A program made the position numbers and the translations under genes. A model generated the notes under the pieces. It saw nothing but the letters and a program-made list of their open reading frames with translations. It was not told the DNA's origin and ran no database searches. A stretch of DNA of 36,535 nt from Paenibacillus alginolyticus DSM 5050 = NBRC 15375. Lineage in GTDB: Bacteria; Bacillota; Bacilli; Paenibacillales; NBRC-103111. The DNA is taken from the NCBI RefSeq assembly GCF_000422905.1, contig NZ_AUGY01000083.1, positions 1 through 36,535 of the forward strand. Reading direction: 5' to 3'. Of this stretch, positions 24,526 to 33,464 are shown piece by piece. Position 1 is the stretch's first letter, and the number at the start of each line of letters is the position of its first letter.

Positions 24526-24561
24526 TTTATCTTTATCTTTATCTTTATCTTTATCTTTATC
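24526..24561. repeat. Hexanucleotide repeat TTTATC, 6 copies
   Basis: Six perfect copies lie at the 3' end of the penicillin-binding protein gene. On the coding strand the unit is GATAAA, read there as AGA TAA, so each copy gives another in-frame TAA. Confidence 0.9.
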
Positions 24562-26545
24562 TTTTCTTCCCTTTGCCATGTCCGTGCTCACGTTTCACTA
24601 CCTCGTCGATCACGTTGGAAAAGTCCGTGGAATTCGATTCCTCTGTAGTTAAGGTCCCTGCCCCCACAATCGGCATATCAAAAGGAACAATAGGCGCTTG
24701 AGCCAAGGCCCTGCTCATCATCTCCCGAAACAAAACAGCAGGGACAGCACCGCCGGATGTCGTTAAGTAGTGCTCTTTATCCGTCCGATCATAACCCACC
24801 CAAACCGCAGCCGTCAGCTCTGGAGTGTAACCAACGAACCACGCATCTTTAGCACTTCCGCTGCTTAAACCTTCGAATTCCTTCGTCTGCGGCAGCTGCG
24901 TTGTGCCAGATTTACCAGCAACGGGGCGATTCATAGCTGCATTCTTGCCTGTTCCCTGCGCAACAGCCACTTGCAGCATGGTAGTCATCGCATAGGCTGT
25001 TTCCGGCTGCATCACAGGAGTCCCCTTCGGGCTTGCCCCAACGAGCAAATGACCGCTGCTCGTCTCGATCTTCGTGATGGTATGCGCCGGATGCAGAACC
25101 CCCTTGGCGGCGAATGCGCTGAATGCTTGCGCCATCTGCAGTGGTGATACCCCTTCTGAGAGTCCGCCAAGTGCGATGCCAAGCTGACGATCCTGAGCCG
25201 GTAAAGTAATACCCAGGGATTTAGCAAATTGGAGTCCACGATCAATCCCTATCTCGTGAAGCAGCCACACGGCTGGAACGTTCCAAGAAGAAACAACAGC
25301 CTCCTGCATCGTCACCTGTCCTCTTGTCCGATGATCCCAATCTTGTGGCTGGTAGCCTTCGATGTTTAAGGGACCATCAAATAAGATGGAAGATGGCTTA
25401 TAACCGCTGTCCAACGCGGGTCCATAGACAACAATCGGCTTAAAAGATGAGCCCGGCTGTCTCTTTAACTGCGTTGCACGACTGAACCCACGGAAGACGC
25501 CTTCTCCTCGTCCTCCAGCTAAGGCACGAATCCCGCCAGTTCGCTGATCTACAATGGCAGCGCCGCTTTGAATGAGCTGATCTGTTTTGCTTTCTGGAAA
25601 TAGACTTTCGTCTTTAAAAACATCCGCAACAGCATTCTGCACCAAGGGGTCTAGCTCCGTCGTGATACGCAAGCCCCCCGTCAGCAGCTGTTCTTCTGTA
25701 AAACCATACTCATGAACAGCTTCATTAATGACTGCATCAACATAAGCCGGATAGCGTCCCTTCAAGTCGTTGCCTTTATCGGACTTAACGACACCAAGCG
25801 GTGATGATTTGGCTTTCTCGTAGTCCTGCGCAGTGATTTTACCTTCATCACGCATCAGTACAAGCACAGTATTCCTTCGCTTGAGTGCCTGACCTTCATC
25901 CTGAAAAGGGGAGTATCGGCTAGGAGCCTTAGGAAGAGCGGCAAGAACGGCTGCCTCAGGCAAGGTTAGATCCTTCACATCTTTATTAAAATACGTTCTA
26001 GCCGCCCCCTGTACCCCCCAGCTGCCTTCCCCGAAATAAATGCTGTTTAAGTACAACTCCAGAATTTCATTTTTACTGTAGGTTGTATCTATTTTTATCG
26101 CATATGCGGCTTCTCTGAGCTTTCGGCCCAGTGTTTTGTCTGCATTGAGAAACAGATTACGAGCCAGCTGCTGCGTGATCGTACTGGCTCCTTCCGAATA
26201 GCTGCCTCGCAGCACATCGCGAGCGACTGCACGGAAGATAGATCTCATATCGATACCCGTGTGCTCATAGAATCTCTTATCTTCCACAGCCACAACCGCA
26301 TCCGTTAACACCTTCGGCAATTGTGAAAACTGGACAGGCTCAATTTTTGAAGCTGATAGCTGCGAAGCCGGTTTACCGTATTTGTCCAGCACAAGTGTTG
26401 ATTCTGGCAGCGGCTGGTTTAACTTCGATACATCAAGCCCACGAATGTAGGAATAGCAAGCTACGAATACGATCACACATCCAGTCAACACAATACCGCT
26501 GCAAATTTGCCAAAACCTTTTTTTCTTCCAAAATGATTTAATCAT
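24557..26545 (-). CDS. Class A penicillin-binding protein (transglycosylase-transpeptidase)
   Basis: The protein is 662 aa. One membrane anchor (about 13-33) is followed by a GT51 glycosyltransferase domain (EDKRFYEH at 88-95 with the catalytic Glu88, GASTITQQ at 119-126) and a transpeptidase domain with all three motifs: SSFK at 366-369 (Ser366 nucleophile), SWN at 420-422 and KSGTT at 545-549. It polymerises and crosslinks peptidoglycan. AAGGAGG precedes the ATG. The C-terminus is short and basic (GHGKGKKR), ending in the hexamer array. It is monocistronic, bounded by terminators at 24481 and 26642. Confidence 0.96.
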   Translation of the reverse strand: MIKSFWKKKRFWQICSGIVLTGCVIVFVACYSYIRGLDVSKLNQPLPESTLVLDKYGKPASQLSASKIEPVQFSQLPKVLTDAVVAVEDKRFYEHTGIDMRSIFRAVARDVLRGSYSEGASTITQQLARNLFLNADKTLGRKLREAAYAIKIDTTYSKNEILELYLNSIYFGEGSWGVQGAARTYFNKDVKDLTLPEAAVLAALPKAPSRYSPFQDEGQALKRRNTVLVLMRDEGKITAQDYEKAKSSPLGVVKSDKGNDLKGRYPAYVDAVINEAVHEYGFTEEQLLTGGLRITTELDPLVQNAVADVFKDESLFPESKTDQLIQSGAAIVDQRTGGIRALAGGRGEGVFRGFSRATQLKRQPGSSFKPIVVYGPALDSGYKPSSILFDGPLNIEGYQPQDWDHRTRGQVTMQEAVVSSWNVPAVWLLHEIGIDRGLQFAKSLGITLPAQDRQLGIALGGLSEGVSPLQMAQAFSAFAAKGVLHPAHTITKIETSSGHLLVGASPKGTPVMQPETAYAMTTMLQVAVAQGTGKNAAMNRPVAGKSGTTQLPQTKEFEGLSSGSAKDAWFVGYTPELTAAVWVGYDRTDKEHYLTTSGGAVPAVLFREMMSRALAQAPIVPFDMPIVGAGTLTTEESNSTDFSNVIDEVVKREHGHGKGKKR

Positions 26546-26641
26546 CTTACCTTCCTCCTTACGTACGCTTATATATATATTCGCAGGATTCTTTCAGTTA
26601 GCGACGCACGAGGGAAAGGAACTCTTACCAATAAACGACGT

Positions 26642-26678
26642 AAAAAAGCCCTCCAGTACATAAACAACTGAAGGGCCC
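26642..26678 (-). terminator. Terminator of the aldo/keto reductase gene
   Basis: On the minus strand GGGCCCTTCAGT pairs with ACTGGAGGGC around a short loop and is followed by TTTTTT. It separates the reductase from the penicillin-binding protein gene. Confidence 0.85.
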
Positions 26679-26700
26679 ATCATTTAAAATATATGATTTG

Positions 26701-27579
26701 TTAAGCGATTGAGGTCGGCGCTCCGAAAATACTGGTGTATCCGCTGATGCTGCTCAGGATACGCTCCGCTTCCTCATCGTTCATGGAACCATATCGTTCC
26801 ACGGCATCGACGATTTTAGGAAACAAATGGATGTCTCCTGCGCTTGCGAATCCGCTCACACCAGGGAACGACAACACAAAATGCACACAAGCATCAATAA
26901 TCTGCTGCTGGTCAAAAGGTTCATACCAGGTCGAGTAAGGACGCTTCTCCCCTTCCGCCCATGGTGCCTTAGCGATCGCTTTGATGACCCTGACAGCCGC
27001 ATTTTGCTTATTCGCTTCCTCCATGAGTGCATCGAAAGCTTCCCGATACTCCGGCAAACTATACATATAATAATTGAGTGGCAGGAGCACGGTTGCGAAA
27101 GGAAATCTACGTAACGCTTCCAAATGTACCGTTGGCGCATCATGCCCATGTCCAGTTATGCCAATCTCCTTAACAATACCTTCAGCTTGCGCTTCAAGGG
27201 CTGCCTCCAGTGAACCGCCCTTACCCGTGCAGCGATCTAACTCCTCCATAGAGCCTACCGCATGCAGTTGAAGTAAGTCTACAGAATCAACCCGCATCCG
27301 TTCCAGAGAGCGATAAATTTCTTCCTTCGCTTCCTTCTTCGTTCTTTGCCCTGTTTTCGTAGCTAGGAAAATATCCTTGCGAATTTGACTGATCGTAGGA
27401 CCCATACGTACTTCGGCATCCCCATAACTGGCAGCGGTATCAAAATGGTTAACCCCATGCTGCAAAGCAAAAGAAATGGATGCATCGGCTTCCTCTTGCG
27501 TCACATTTCCGAGACTTGCTGCACCAAACATAACGACTGAGCTTTCGTAATTCAAACGACCTATGGTTCGTTTCAACAT
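26701..27579 (-). CDS. Aldo/keto reductase
   Basis: The protein is 292 aa with a TIM-barrel aldo/keto reductase pattern. The catalytic tetrad is visible: Asp47 (NHFDTAASYG), Tyr52, Lys75 (ATKTGQRT) and His106 (LLQLHAVGS). It would reduce aldehydes or ketones with NADPH; the substrate is unknown. It stands alone between two terminators, on the same strand as but not co-transcribed with the ThDP enzyme. Confidence 0.92.
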   Translation of the reverse strand: MLKRTIGRLNYESSVVMFGAASLGNVTQEEADASISFALQHGVNHFDTAASYGDAEVRMGPTISQIRKDIFLATKTGQRTKKEAKEEIYRSLERMRVDSVDLLQLHAVGSMEELDRCTGKGGSLEAALEAQAEGIVKEIGITGHGHDAPTVHLEALRRFPFATVLLPLNYYMYSLPEYREAFDALMEEANKQNAAVRVIKAIAKAPWAEGEKRPYSTWYEPFDQQQIIDACVHFVLSFPGVSGFASAGDIHLFPKIVDAVERYGSMNDEEAERILSSISGYTSIFGAPTSIA

Positions 27580-27670
27580 GAATGAAGTGCTCCTTCCTTA
27601 ATGTTCTTACTCTTCCTCACCATAACATGTACAGGGCCAAAAATACAGGCTCCACCCAACTATGATGCAC

Positions 27671-27707
27671 AAAAAAGCTTTTGGATACAAGCATCCAAAA
27701 GCTTTTT
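27671..27707 (-). terminator. Terminator of the c-di-GMP/ThDP operon
   Basis: AAAAAGCTTTTGGAT pairs with ATCCAAAAGCTTTTT around a 6-nt loop. It lies 24 bp after the ThDP enzyme gene and is symmetrical, so it works in both directions. Confidence 0.9.
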
Positions 27708-27730
27708 ACTCATCCCTCAAAGTATGTCAC

Positions 27731-29389
27731 TTAATACGTTGCCCCCTGCAAGAACTTAACTCGTTCACCCATTGGCGGAATTTCGTTGCCATCCACAATA
27801 ACTTCAACAACCACAGGACCTCCATGAGAAAGCCACTCTTGCACATGCTCTCCCTGTAGTTGATCCAGCGATCTAACCTCGGCATGACGCAAGCCAAGCG
27901 ATTGGGCAACACCCGCAATACTAACTCGCTCTTGCGAGAAGTCTTCCAGACACCTTTTGTATTGCAGCATGTGTCCATGATAGACCATCCCGAGACGGGC
28001 ATTGTTAATGACGACAAATAGGATCGGAAGATTATATTCCTTAGCGGTTAGCACTTCGAGACCATGCATGAAGAAACAGCCATCGCCTGTAATACAGATC
28101 GTCGGTCGCGTCGGTTCCGCCAATTGAGCTCCTAATGAGCCCCCGATTCCAGAGCCCATGCCTCCGAAATTGATATCAATATCGAACTCTTGTCCGCTCT
28201 CGATCAATAAGTTTTGGATCGAATAGGTCATGAATTCACCGATATCTAGGAAGAATCGAGCATTCTTCGGTGCTGTTGCACTAAGACGACGGATTGCCGA
28301 TAACGTATTCCATGTCTCATCGCCTTGCTCGGAAGCTGCTGCTGCTTCGCTTAGCCCTTGGAATGCCTCACTTGCATACGATCTATCTAGTCCATCAGCC
28401 GAAAGCTGATCTAATAATTCCGCAATAACAAGCTTTATTTCACCATGTACAGGATACTGGGTTTCGTAGCACTTACCTAATTCACTTTGATCATAATCGA
28501 TGTGAATGAGTTCTCTACCCGCAACCAATCGCGGTTCCCAGTTGCTTGTTGCTAGCTCGCCTAAGCTTGAACCGATTATCAGCAATACCTCATGATCATT
28601 ACCGTTCAAATAATCACTCGCTTTGATATTCGCTGATAAGCCATATATCCCTAAGGAAAGCGGGTGATTTTCGGGAAAAGCTCCCTTACCGCGTGGTGTT
28701 GTTGCCACTTTCCACGCAAGTGTTTCAGCCAACTGTACGATGCTGTCAGAGGATGCCTTAGCGCCATTACCCAACAGAATCGCACCACGTAGGCCAGCTG
28801 CTTTGATCCGCTCCGCAGCCGCCTGAGCTGCTGCCAAATCCATTGTAGGCTGCTGCACTGGAGGTAACACTGGAAGCTCTCTTACGCCTATATCCGTCAT
28901 TTGGATATCAATAGGAATCGCCAAATGCACAGGACCTGGCACGCCGCTAATCGCCGTGTGATAGGCCTCTGCCAGAATCTCCGGCAGTTGATTAGGGTCA
29001 AGAACCGTTCGGCTCATCTTCGTAATCGATGCAAAGATCGGCTCCGCATACAGCTCTTGCGCGCCGCCCTTGCCCATTTTGCCTGATGGTACAGAGCCAG
29101 TAATGAATATAACAGGAAGCTTCTGCTTCCAAGCATTCGCAGCCGGAGTCACGAGGTTCGTCGCTCCCGGTCCGCTAGATGCCACACAAATGGATGGAAG
29201 ACCGGTTATTCTCGTATAAGCACCTGCCATGTAACCGGAGCTGTTCTCATGCTTAGCTACAATTGGATTAAGCTCAGGAATGTCCAAAAGGGCGTCATAG
29301 ATCGCATTGATTGAGCCTGCTGGAATACCGAACACATAGCGCACACCTTGCTGCACTAAAAATCTCAATCCTACTTCAATCGCCCGCAT
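27731..29389 (-). CDS. Thiamine diphosphate-dependent enzyme of the acetolactate synthase/decarboxylase superfamily
   Basis: The protein is 552 aa with three domains: the N-terminal pyrimidine-binding domain holds the catalytic Glu48 (KHENSSGY), a central domain spans about 195-330, and the C-terminal pyrophosphate-binding domain has GDG at 435-437 with the closing Asn pair at 462-463. Such enzymes join or cleave 2-oxo acids; acetolactate synthase, benzoylformate decarboxylase-like or oxalyl-CoA-like activities cannot be told apart here. No small regulatory subunit (ilvN-type) is nearby. AAGGAAGGGAG lies inside the 3' end of the kinase gene, only 5 bp before this ATG, so translation is probably coupled to the kinase. 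Confidence 0.88.
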   Translation of the reverse strand: MRAIEVGLRFLVQQGVRYVFGIPAGSINAIYDALLDIPELNPIVAKHENSSGYMAGAYTRITGLPSICVASSGPGATNLVTPAANAWKQKLPVIFITGSVPSGKMGKGGAQELYAEPIFASITKMSRTVLDPNQLPEILAEAYHTAISGVPGPVHLAIPIDIQMTDIGVRELPVLPPVQQPTMDLAAAQAAAERIKAAGLRGAILLGNGAKASSDSIVQLAETLAWKVATTPRGKGAFPENHPLSLGIYGLSANIKASDYLNGNDHEVLLIIGSSLGELATSNWEPRLVAGRELIHIDYDQSELGKCYETQYPVHGEIKLVIAELLDQLSADGLDRSYASEAFQGLSEAAAASEQGDETWNTLSAIRRLSATAPKNARFFLDIGEFMTYSIQNLLIESGQEFDIDINFGGMGSGIGGSLGAQLAEPTRPTICITGDGCFFMHGLEVLTAKEYNLPILFVVINNARLGMVYHGHMLQYKRCLEDFSQERVSIAGVAQSLGLRHAEVRSLDQLQGEHVQEWLSHGGPVVVEVIVDGNEIPPMGERVKFLQGATY

Positions 29390-29394
29390 ATTGG

Positions 29395-31200
29395 TTACTC
29401 CCTTCCTTTAGGTAAAGTAAATTTGAATATCGAACCTTGACCTTCCGTGCTTTCAAACCAAATCCGACCGCCATGCAGTTCGATCAGCTGTTTTGAAATC
29501 GCAAGACCTAAGCCTGTCCCGTTAATTTGATTATTAGCTTGATAAAATTTCGTGAAAATGTTTTTCTGTTTCTCAAATGGGATACCAATGCCACTATCAT
29601 GTACTTCAACCGTAAGTACCGTTTCTTCGAAAATTGTTTTAATCGTAATCACACCCATAGGAGGTGTAAATTTAATCGCATTGGAAAGTAAATTCAATAG
29701 AATTTGCAGAATGCGTTGTTTATCAACGCTTACAACCGTATCCGTTTCGGCGTCTGACTCAACAACCAGAATCAGCTTCTTCTTATTGATCAGAGACTGT
29801 ACGATAGTAACAGATTCCTTGATAATTTCTTTGAAATCAGCTTCCGTATACACCAATTCAAATTTACCGTTTTCCATTTTAGCAAAATCCAGCAATTCAT
29901 TCACTTGATCCAGCAAACGCCCGATCGACTTAGACGCAATATCCAGTAAGTCCTTCTGCGAATCGTTGAGACCACCGAGGATCCCTTTGCTAAGGATATC
30001 TACGGACCCTTTAACCGCTGTAATTGGCGTACGCAGCTCATGCGAAAGTGTCGCGATGAAATCACTTTTCAACTCATTCAGATGCTCTAGTTCTCTTACT
30101 AGACCCTCTAGCTTGAAGTTAGCGTGCTGCAGCTCAATGGAACGCTCATTGACGGAGTGATCCAATGTTTCCGTATGCTGGGCATTCGAAAGCGCTGTTG
30201 CTGTTGCATCAGAAATCGATTGGCAGAATTCCAATATGCTTGCTTCATACTTCCTCGGCTTCCCGATAGAAGGAATCGCCACGACACCATAAACGGAGCC
30301 TTTGGCAACGAGCGGAAACACCATAATACTTCGAATATCAAAAGAGACGAACGCTTTATGATTAGGCCGCGGATCCGCGTAGACATCCTCGATTGCCGCT
30401 GATTTCTTCTGAGTAATGACTTCATACAAAAGGCGGTCATTTTCAATCGTTAACTTGACTTCTCTATGCTTAACCTTCCATTCGTCAACCGTTACATTCT
30501 CAGAAGACAATTGGTAGGGTTCAATCGTATGCTCTTTTTCATTATATAGATGAATCCCGATATCCTTAGACCCACTGGCTTTACGCATGTAATAGAAAAA
30601 AGTGTTCAGAACATCTTTGACCGACAATGACTCCGACAAAGCTTTCGTCGCGTCGAGAAGAAGCTGCTGCTTCTCCATCAGAAGCTGCCGTTGTTCGAAC
30701 ATACGGATGTTGCGAATCGCCACACTAGCCATGTTAACAAAAGCTTCCGTAACTTCCATCTGCTCTTGGGTAATATTCATCGGTTTTCCGAAATCGTGAA
30801 CGAAGACAAGCCCAAACACGTCATTTTCAACAATGACGGGAATCCCGAGGATCGATTTAATTTTTAACAATTGTCTCTTGGACTGATCCAATCTTAGATC
30901 AACACTCGTATCCGAGATATAGTCGCTAGCTTGGTTGCGTAAAATATCCCTAACAAACTCATCTTCTCTTGGATCAATGAGCAGCTCCGTTATATCCACA
31001 GGCAATTTATTGCCTTTATATCCTTGAAAAGTGCCATCTGGCTGTTTCAAGAAAAAACCAACAAGATCTGCTTGCGTAATCTCTCCTGCTATCGCGTCAA
31101 CGAAGACTTGCAAGATTTCTGACATTTCAAATTGAGAATTAATGACCTTCGTCATTTGAAATAACTTTTGAAAACTTTTCAATTCCATGAGCATGCCCAC
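29395..31200 (-). CDS. Cytoplasmic histidine kinase with two GAF domains
   Basis: The protein is 601 aa without membrane helices. Two GAF domains (about 15-165 and 180-340) are followed by a dimerisation/phosphoacceptor helix (FIATLSHELRTP, His387) and a HATPase domain with N box LLNLLSNAIKFTP, HDSGIGIP and GTGLGLAIS. It senses a soluble or redox signal by its GAF domains and should phosphorylate a response regulator, most simply the one encoded just upstream. The GTG at 31200 and ATG at 31194 are both possible starts; AAGGGG fits the GTG better. It lies 15 bp after the GGDEF gene. Confidence 0.93.
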   Translation of the reverse strand: MGMLMELKSFQKLFQMTKVINSQFEMSEILQVFVDAIAGEITQADLVGFFLKQPDGTFQGYKGNKLPVDITELLIDPREDEFVRDILRNQASDYISDTSVDLRLDQSKRQLLKIKSILGIPVIVENDVFGLVFVHDFGKPMNITQEQMEVTEAFVNMASVAIRNIRMFEQRQLLMEKQQLLLDATKALSESLSVKDVLNTFFYYMRKASGSKDIGIHLYNEKEHTIEPYQLSSENVTVDEWKVKHREVKLTIENDRLLYEVITQKKSAAIEDVYADPRPNHKAFVSFDIRSIMVFPLVAKGSVYGVVAIPSIGKPRKYEASILEFCQSISDATATALSNAQHTETLDHSVNERSIELQHANFKLEGLVRELEHLNELKSDFIATLSHELRTPITAVKGSVDILSKGILGGLNDSQKDLLDIASKSIGRLLDQVNELLDFAKMENGKFELVYTEADFKEIIKESVTIVQSLINKKKLILVVESDAETDTVVSVDKQRILQILLNLLSNAIKFTPPMGVITIKTIFEETVLTVEVHDSGIGIPFEKQKNIFTKFYQANNQINGTGLGLAISKQLIELHGGRIWFESTEGQGSIFKFTLPKGRE

Positions 31201-31215
31201 CCATTCCCCTTTTTA

Positions 31216-32163
31216 TTAGCGAATCTTTATTTGATGTCTTCCATTATTCTTTGCCCCAAGAAGTGCAGAATCAGCTTGCATAATGATTTGATCAAACGAG
31301 GTAGGGTCGAAATTATTCGTCAACCCAATGCTCACCGAAAATTCCTGTGATTTATGCGGTGCCAGGCTAACCTTTAAACCGTCCACAGCCTTAATAATGC
31401 TGTCTGCAATTTCGACACAGTTCACTTCATTTTGGAGTAGGACCAAGTACTCATCCCCGCCATACCGAAAGGCTAAATCATGCTCGCAAGAAATTTTCGA
31501 CGATATGATCGTTGCCACTTCTCTCAAGACTTGATCCCCAACCAAATGACCATAGTTATCATTAATGTCCTTAAAATAATCCATATCTACCATCATAGCG
31601 GCTTGAAATTTCTTGGTTCCCTCTTTGATCATCCGAATGGTAATGTCCAAATATGCTCGATTATATAAACCAGTTAGTGCGTCCACATACACCAATTTGG
31701 CTAATTGTTTATTGTCTTTCTTCAGGTTCTTAACCTTCGCTTTTTGGTGGAGCGCAATTTCAACCTTTCGTTCCAACACATCCAGATCGAATGGCTTGGT
31801 CAAATAATCAATGGCCCCTAAGCGTAGTCCTTGTAAAATGTCTTCCTTTTGCGCATTTGCTGACAAGAAAATAATCGGAATATCAAAGTCGCTTTCGGCT
31901 GTTAATTGTTTGCATATTTCAAATCCAGTCACTTCGGGCATCATCACATCAAGTAAAATAAGATCAGGTGCGGTCTCTTTGACCATGGAGAAAGCCTCTT
32001 TACCATCCTCAACCGTAATGATTTCATAGTGCAACGAATTTAAAAATATACGGAGTATATTTAAATTATGGGGCTCGTCATCGACGATAAGAATGCGACA
32101 TTTCATTAATCTATCCCAGCTTTCATTCCTAAAATAGTTGCCTGTTGATAAGTTATTATCCAT
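31216..32163 (-). CDS. Response regulator with GGDEF diguanylate cyclase output
   Basis: The protein is 315 aa: a receiver domain (Asp72 phosphoacceptor in LILLDVMMPE, Lys123) and a GGDEF domain with an intact GGDEY at 235-239 (Arg just before). No RxxD inhibitory site is seen in front of it, so product inhibition is less likely. It should make c-di-GMP when phosphorylated. The ATG at 32163 overlaps the stop of the HD-GYP gene by 8 bp; an internal ATG at 32106 (MKCRILIV) is the alternative start. The next gene downstream is the histidine kinase. Confidence 0.93.
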   Translation of the reverse strand: MDNNLSTGNYFRNESWDRLMKCRILIVDDEPHNLNILRIFLNSLHYEIITVEDGKEAFSMVKETAPDLILLDVMMPEVTGFEICKQLTAESDFDIPIIFLSANAQKEDILQGLRLGAIDYLTKPFDLDVLERKVEIALHQKAKVKNLKKDNKQLAKLVYVDALTGLYNRAYLDITIRMIKEGTKKFQAAMMVDMDYFKDINDNYGHLVGDQVLREVATIISSKISCEHDLAFRYGGDEYLVLLQNEVNCVEIADSIIKAVDGLKVSLAPHKSQEFSVSIGLTNNFDPTSFDQIIMQADSALLGAKNNGRHQIKIR

Positions 32164-33193
32164 TCATTTGCATCTGCTCATCGATGATACTTAAGAAAAT
32201 TCGCACCAATTCCTCATCAAACTGCTTGCCTGCGTGAATAAGAAGTTGTTCCCTGACTTCATGCACGTGCAGCGAATCTCGGTATACTCTCGTAGAAGTC
32301 ATCGCATCAAATGCATCTGCAATACTTACAATGCGTACAAGCAAGGGAATCTCTCCACCCTGCAGATTGTCTGGATATCCTTTCCCATCCATTCGTTCAT
32401 GATGCCATTTTACAATTGGCAGAAGGTGCTCAACATCCGGCAAATCTTTTAACAGCTCATAGCCGATTACAGGATGCTGGCGAATGACGTTAAATTCTTC
32501 ATCCGATAACCGCCCAGGTTTCATTAGAATATGATCCGGAATTGCTAGTTTACCAATGTCATGCAAAAGAGCCCCTAACTTTAGTCGTTCCAGTTCAGTC
32601 TCGCTTACACCCGCTTTCGCTCCAAGCAAAGTAGAGTAGAAAGCAACATTATAACAGTGATCAACCGTAAAGCTATCTTTAACCCTCAACGTATTAAAAA
32701 GATTTTCGTAGGCTTTCTGTTTCAGTACTTGTCTCCGGAATTGAATCTTTTTTATCAATTGCTCCATATGCAATTTAATGAGGTTGCACAGATGCAACTG
32801 ATCCTCCGTAAGTTGAATATCAGAAGGAAATGAAAACATTAATGCCCCGTATGAAGGACCATGCTTTATATGAAAACCGTATATACACTCGTATTTACTC
32901 ATGATAAGATATTTTTTTATATGTCCTTCTGCCTTATGTACAGACAAACGTATACCATCTGGATTTCGGAAAAAAAACTGCGTTTGGAGCACAATTTGTT
33001 GTAACTGTTCCATGACTGCGGTACTAATATTAACCGAATAAGATGCTGGGGTGCTCTGATGTTTCTCGTCTATAAGAAAGAGAGAGATATGCTCGCAGCC
33101 AATTGTTTTCCTGGCGATATCACTCAATTGTCCAATCGATTCGAAGATGGAATCAGAATTTATCACATTTTTAAAAAACAATGAATTCTGCAT
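32156..33193 (-). CDS. HD-GYP phosphodiesterase with N-terminal GAF-like domain
   Basis: The protein is 345 aa. An N-terminal GAF-like sensor (about 10-150) is followed by a full HD-GYP domain: HDIGK at 211-215 and HHERMDGKGYP at 264-274. HD-GYP proteins hydrolyse c-di-GMP. Start at 33193 because AAGAGGT precedes that ATG, whereas the TTG at 33217 lacks a site. It is the first gene of the operon, so the opposite activity to the GGDEF protein is made from the same transcript. Confidence 0.92.
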   Translation of the reverse strand: MQNSLFFKNVINSDSIFESIGQLSDIARKTIGCEHISLFLIDEKHQSTPASYSVNISTAVMEQLQQIVLQTQFFFRNPDGIRLSVHKAEGHIKKYLIMSKYECIYGFHIKHGPSYGALMFSFPSDIQLTEDQLHLCNLIKLHMEQLIKKIQFRRQVLKQKAYENLFNTLRVKDSFTVDHCYNVAFYSTLLGAKAGVSETELERLKLGALLHDIGKLAIPDHILMKPGRLSDEEFNVIRQHPVIGYELLKDLPDVEHLLPIVKWHHERMDGKGYPDNLQGGEIPLLVRIVSIADAFDAMTSTRVYRDSLHVHEVREQLLIHAGKQFDEELVRIFLSIIDEQMQMNG

Positions 33194-33261
33194 AGATGTA
33201 CCTCTTATTCTTCTCAAGTAAACTTCCCCAACTATATAGTTAGTACTAGTTCTTCTTAATA

Positions 33262-33282
33262 AGGAGATTCTCCTCTATTATA
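33262..33282 (-). promoter_or_regulatory. Candidate promoter -10 and overlapping palindrome of the c-di-GMP operon
   Basis: On the minus strand a TATAAT box (33277-33282) is followed by the 13-bp palindrome AGGAGA-A-TCTCCT (33262-33274), which would fall near the transcription start. No good TTGACA is found at the usual distance upstream. A second perfect palindrome AACTATATAGTT lies at 33230-33241. Confidence 0.35.
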
Positions 33283-33412
33283 AATAATATTTTCCATTAT
33301 TTTAATATTTTTTTACTCCAATAGTAATAAAATTGCTCGCTTTTTGTTAATTTCTTGAATTATTCTCTCGGTTCCTGTCAGATCACTTGCGAAGTTCCTG
33401 CAAAAAAAGGAA

Positions 33413-33450
33413 AAAGGCCAGCTTATTTCTATGAAATAGGCTGACCTTAC
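33413..33450 (-). terminator. Terminator of the large secreted protein gene
   Basis: On the minus strand AAGGTCAGCCTATTT pairs with AAATAAGCTGGCCTT and is followed by TTTCC. It lies 15 bp after the stop codon. Confidence 0.8.
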
Positions 33451-33464
33451 ATAGTCATAAAGTT

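Larger units (their letters stand above)
24238..24556. other. Convergent intergenic stretch with hairpins and a hexamer array
   Basis: No gene is seen between the poly-Asn gene (plus) and the penicillin-binding protein gene (minus). It holds a long nested stem-loop, an intrinsic terminator and a hexanucleotide array, listed separately. Confidence 0.7.
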
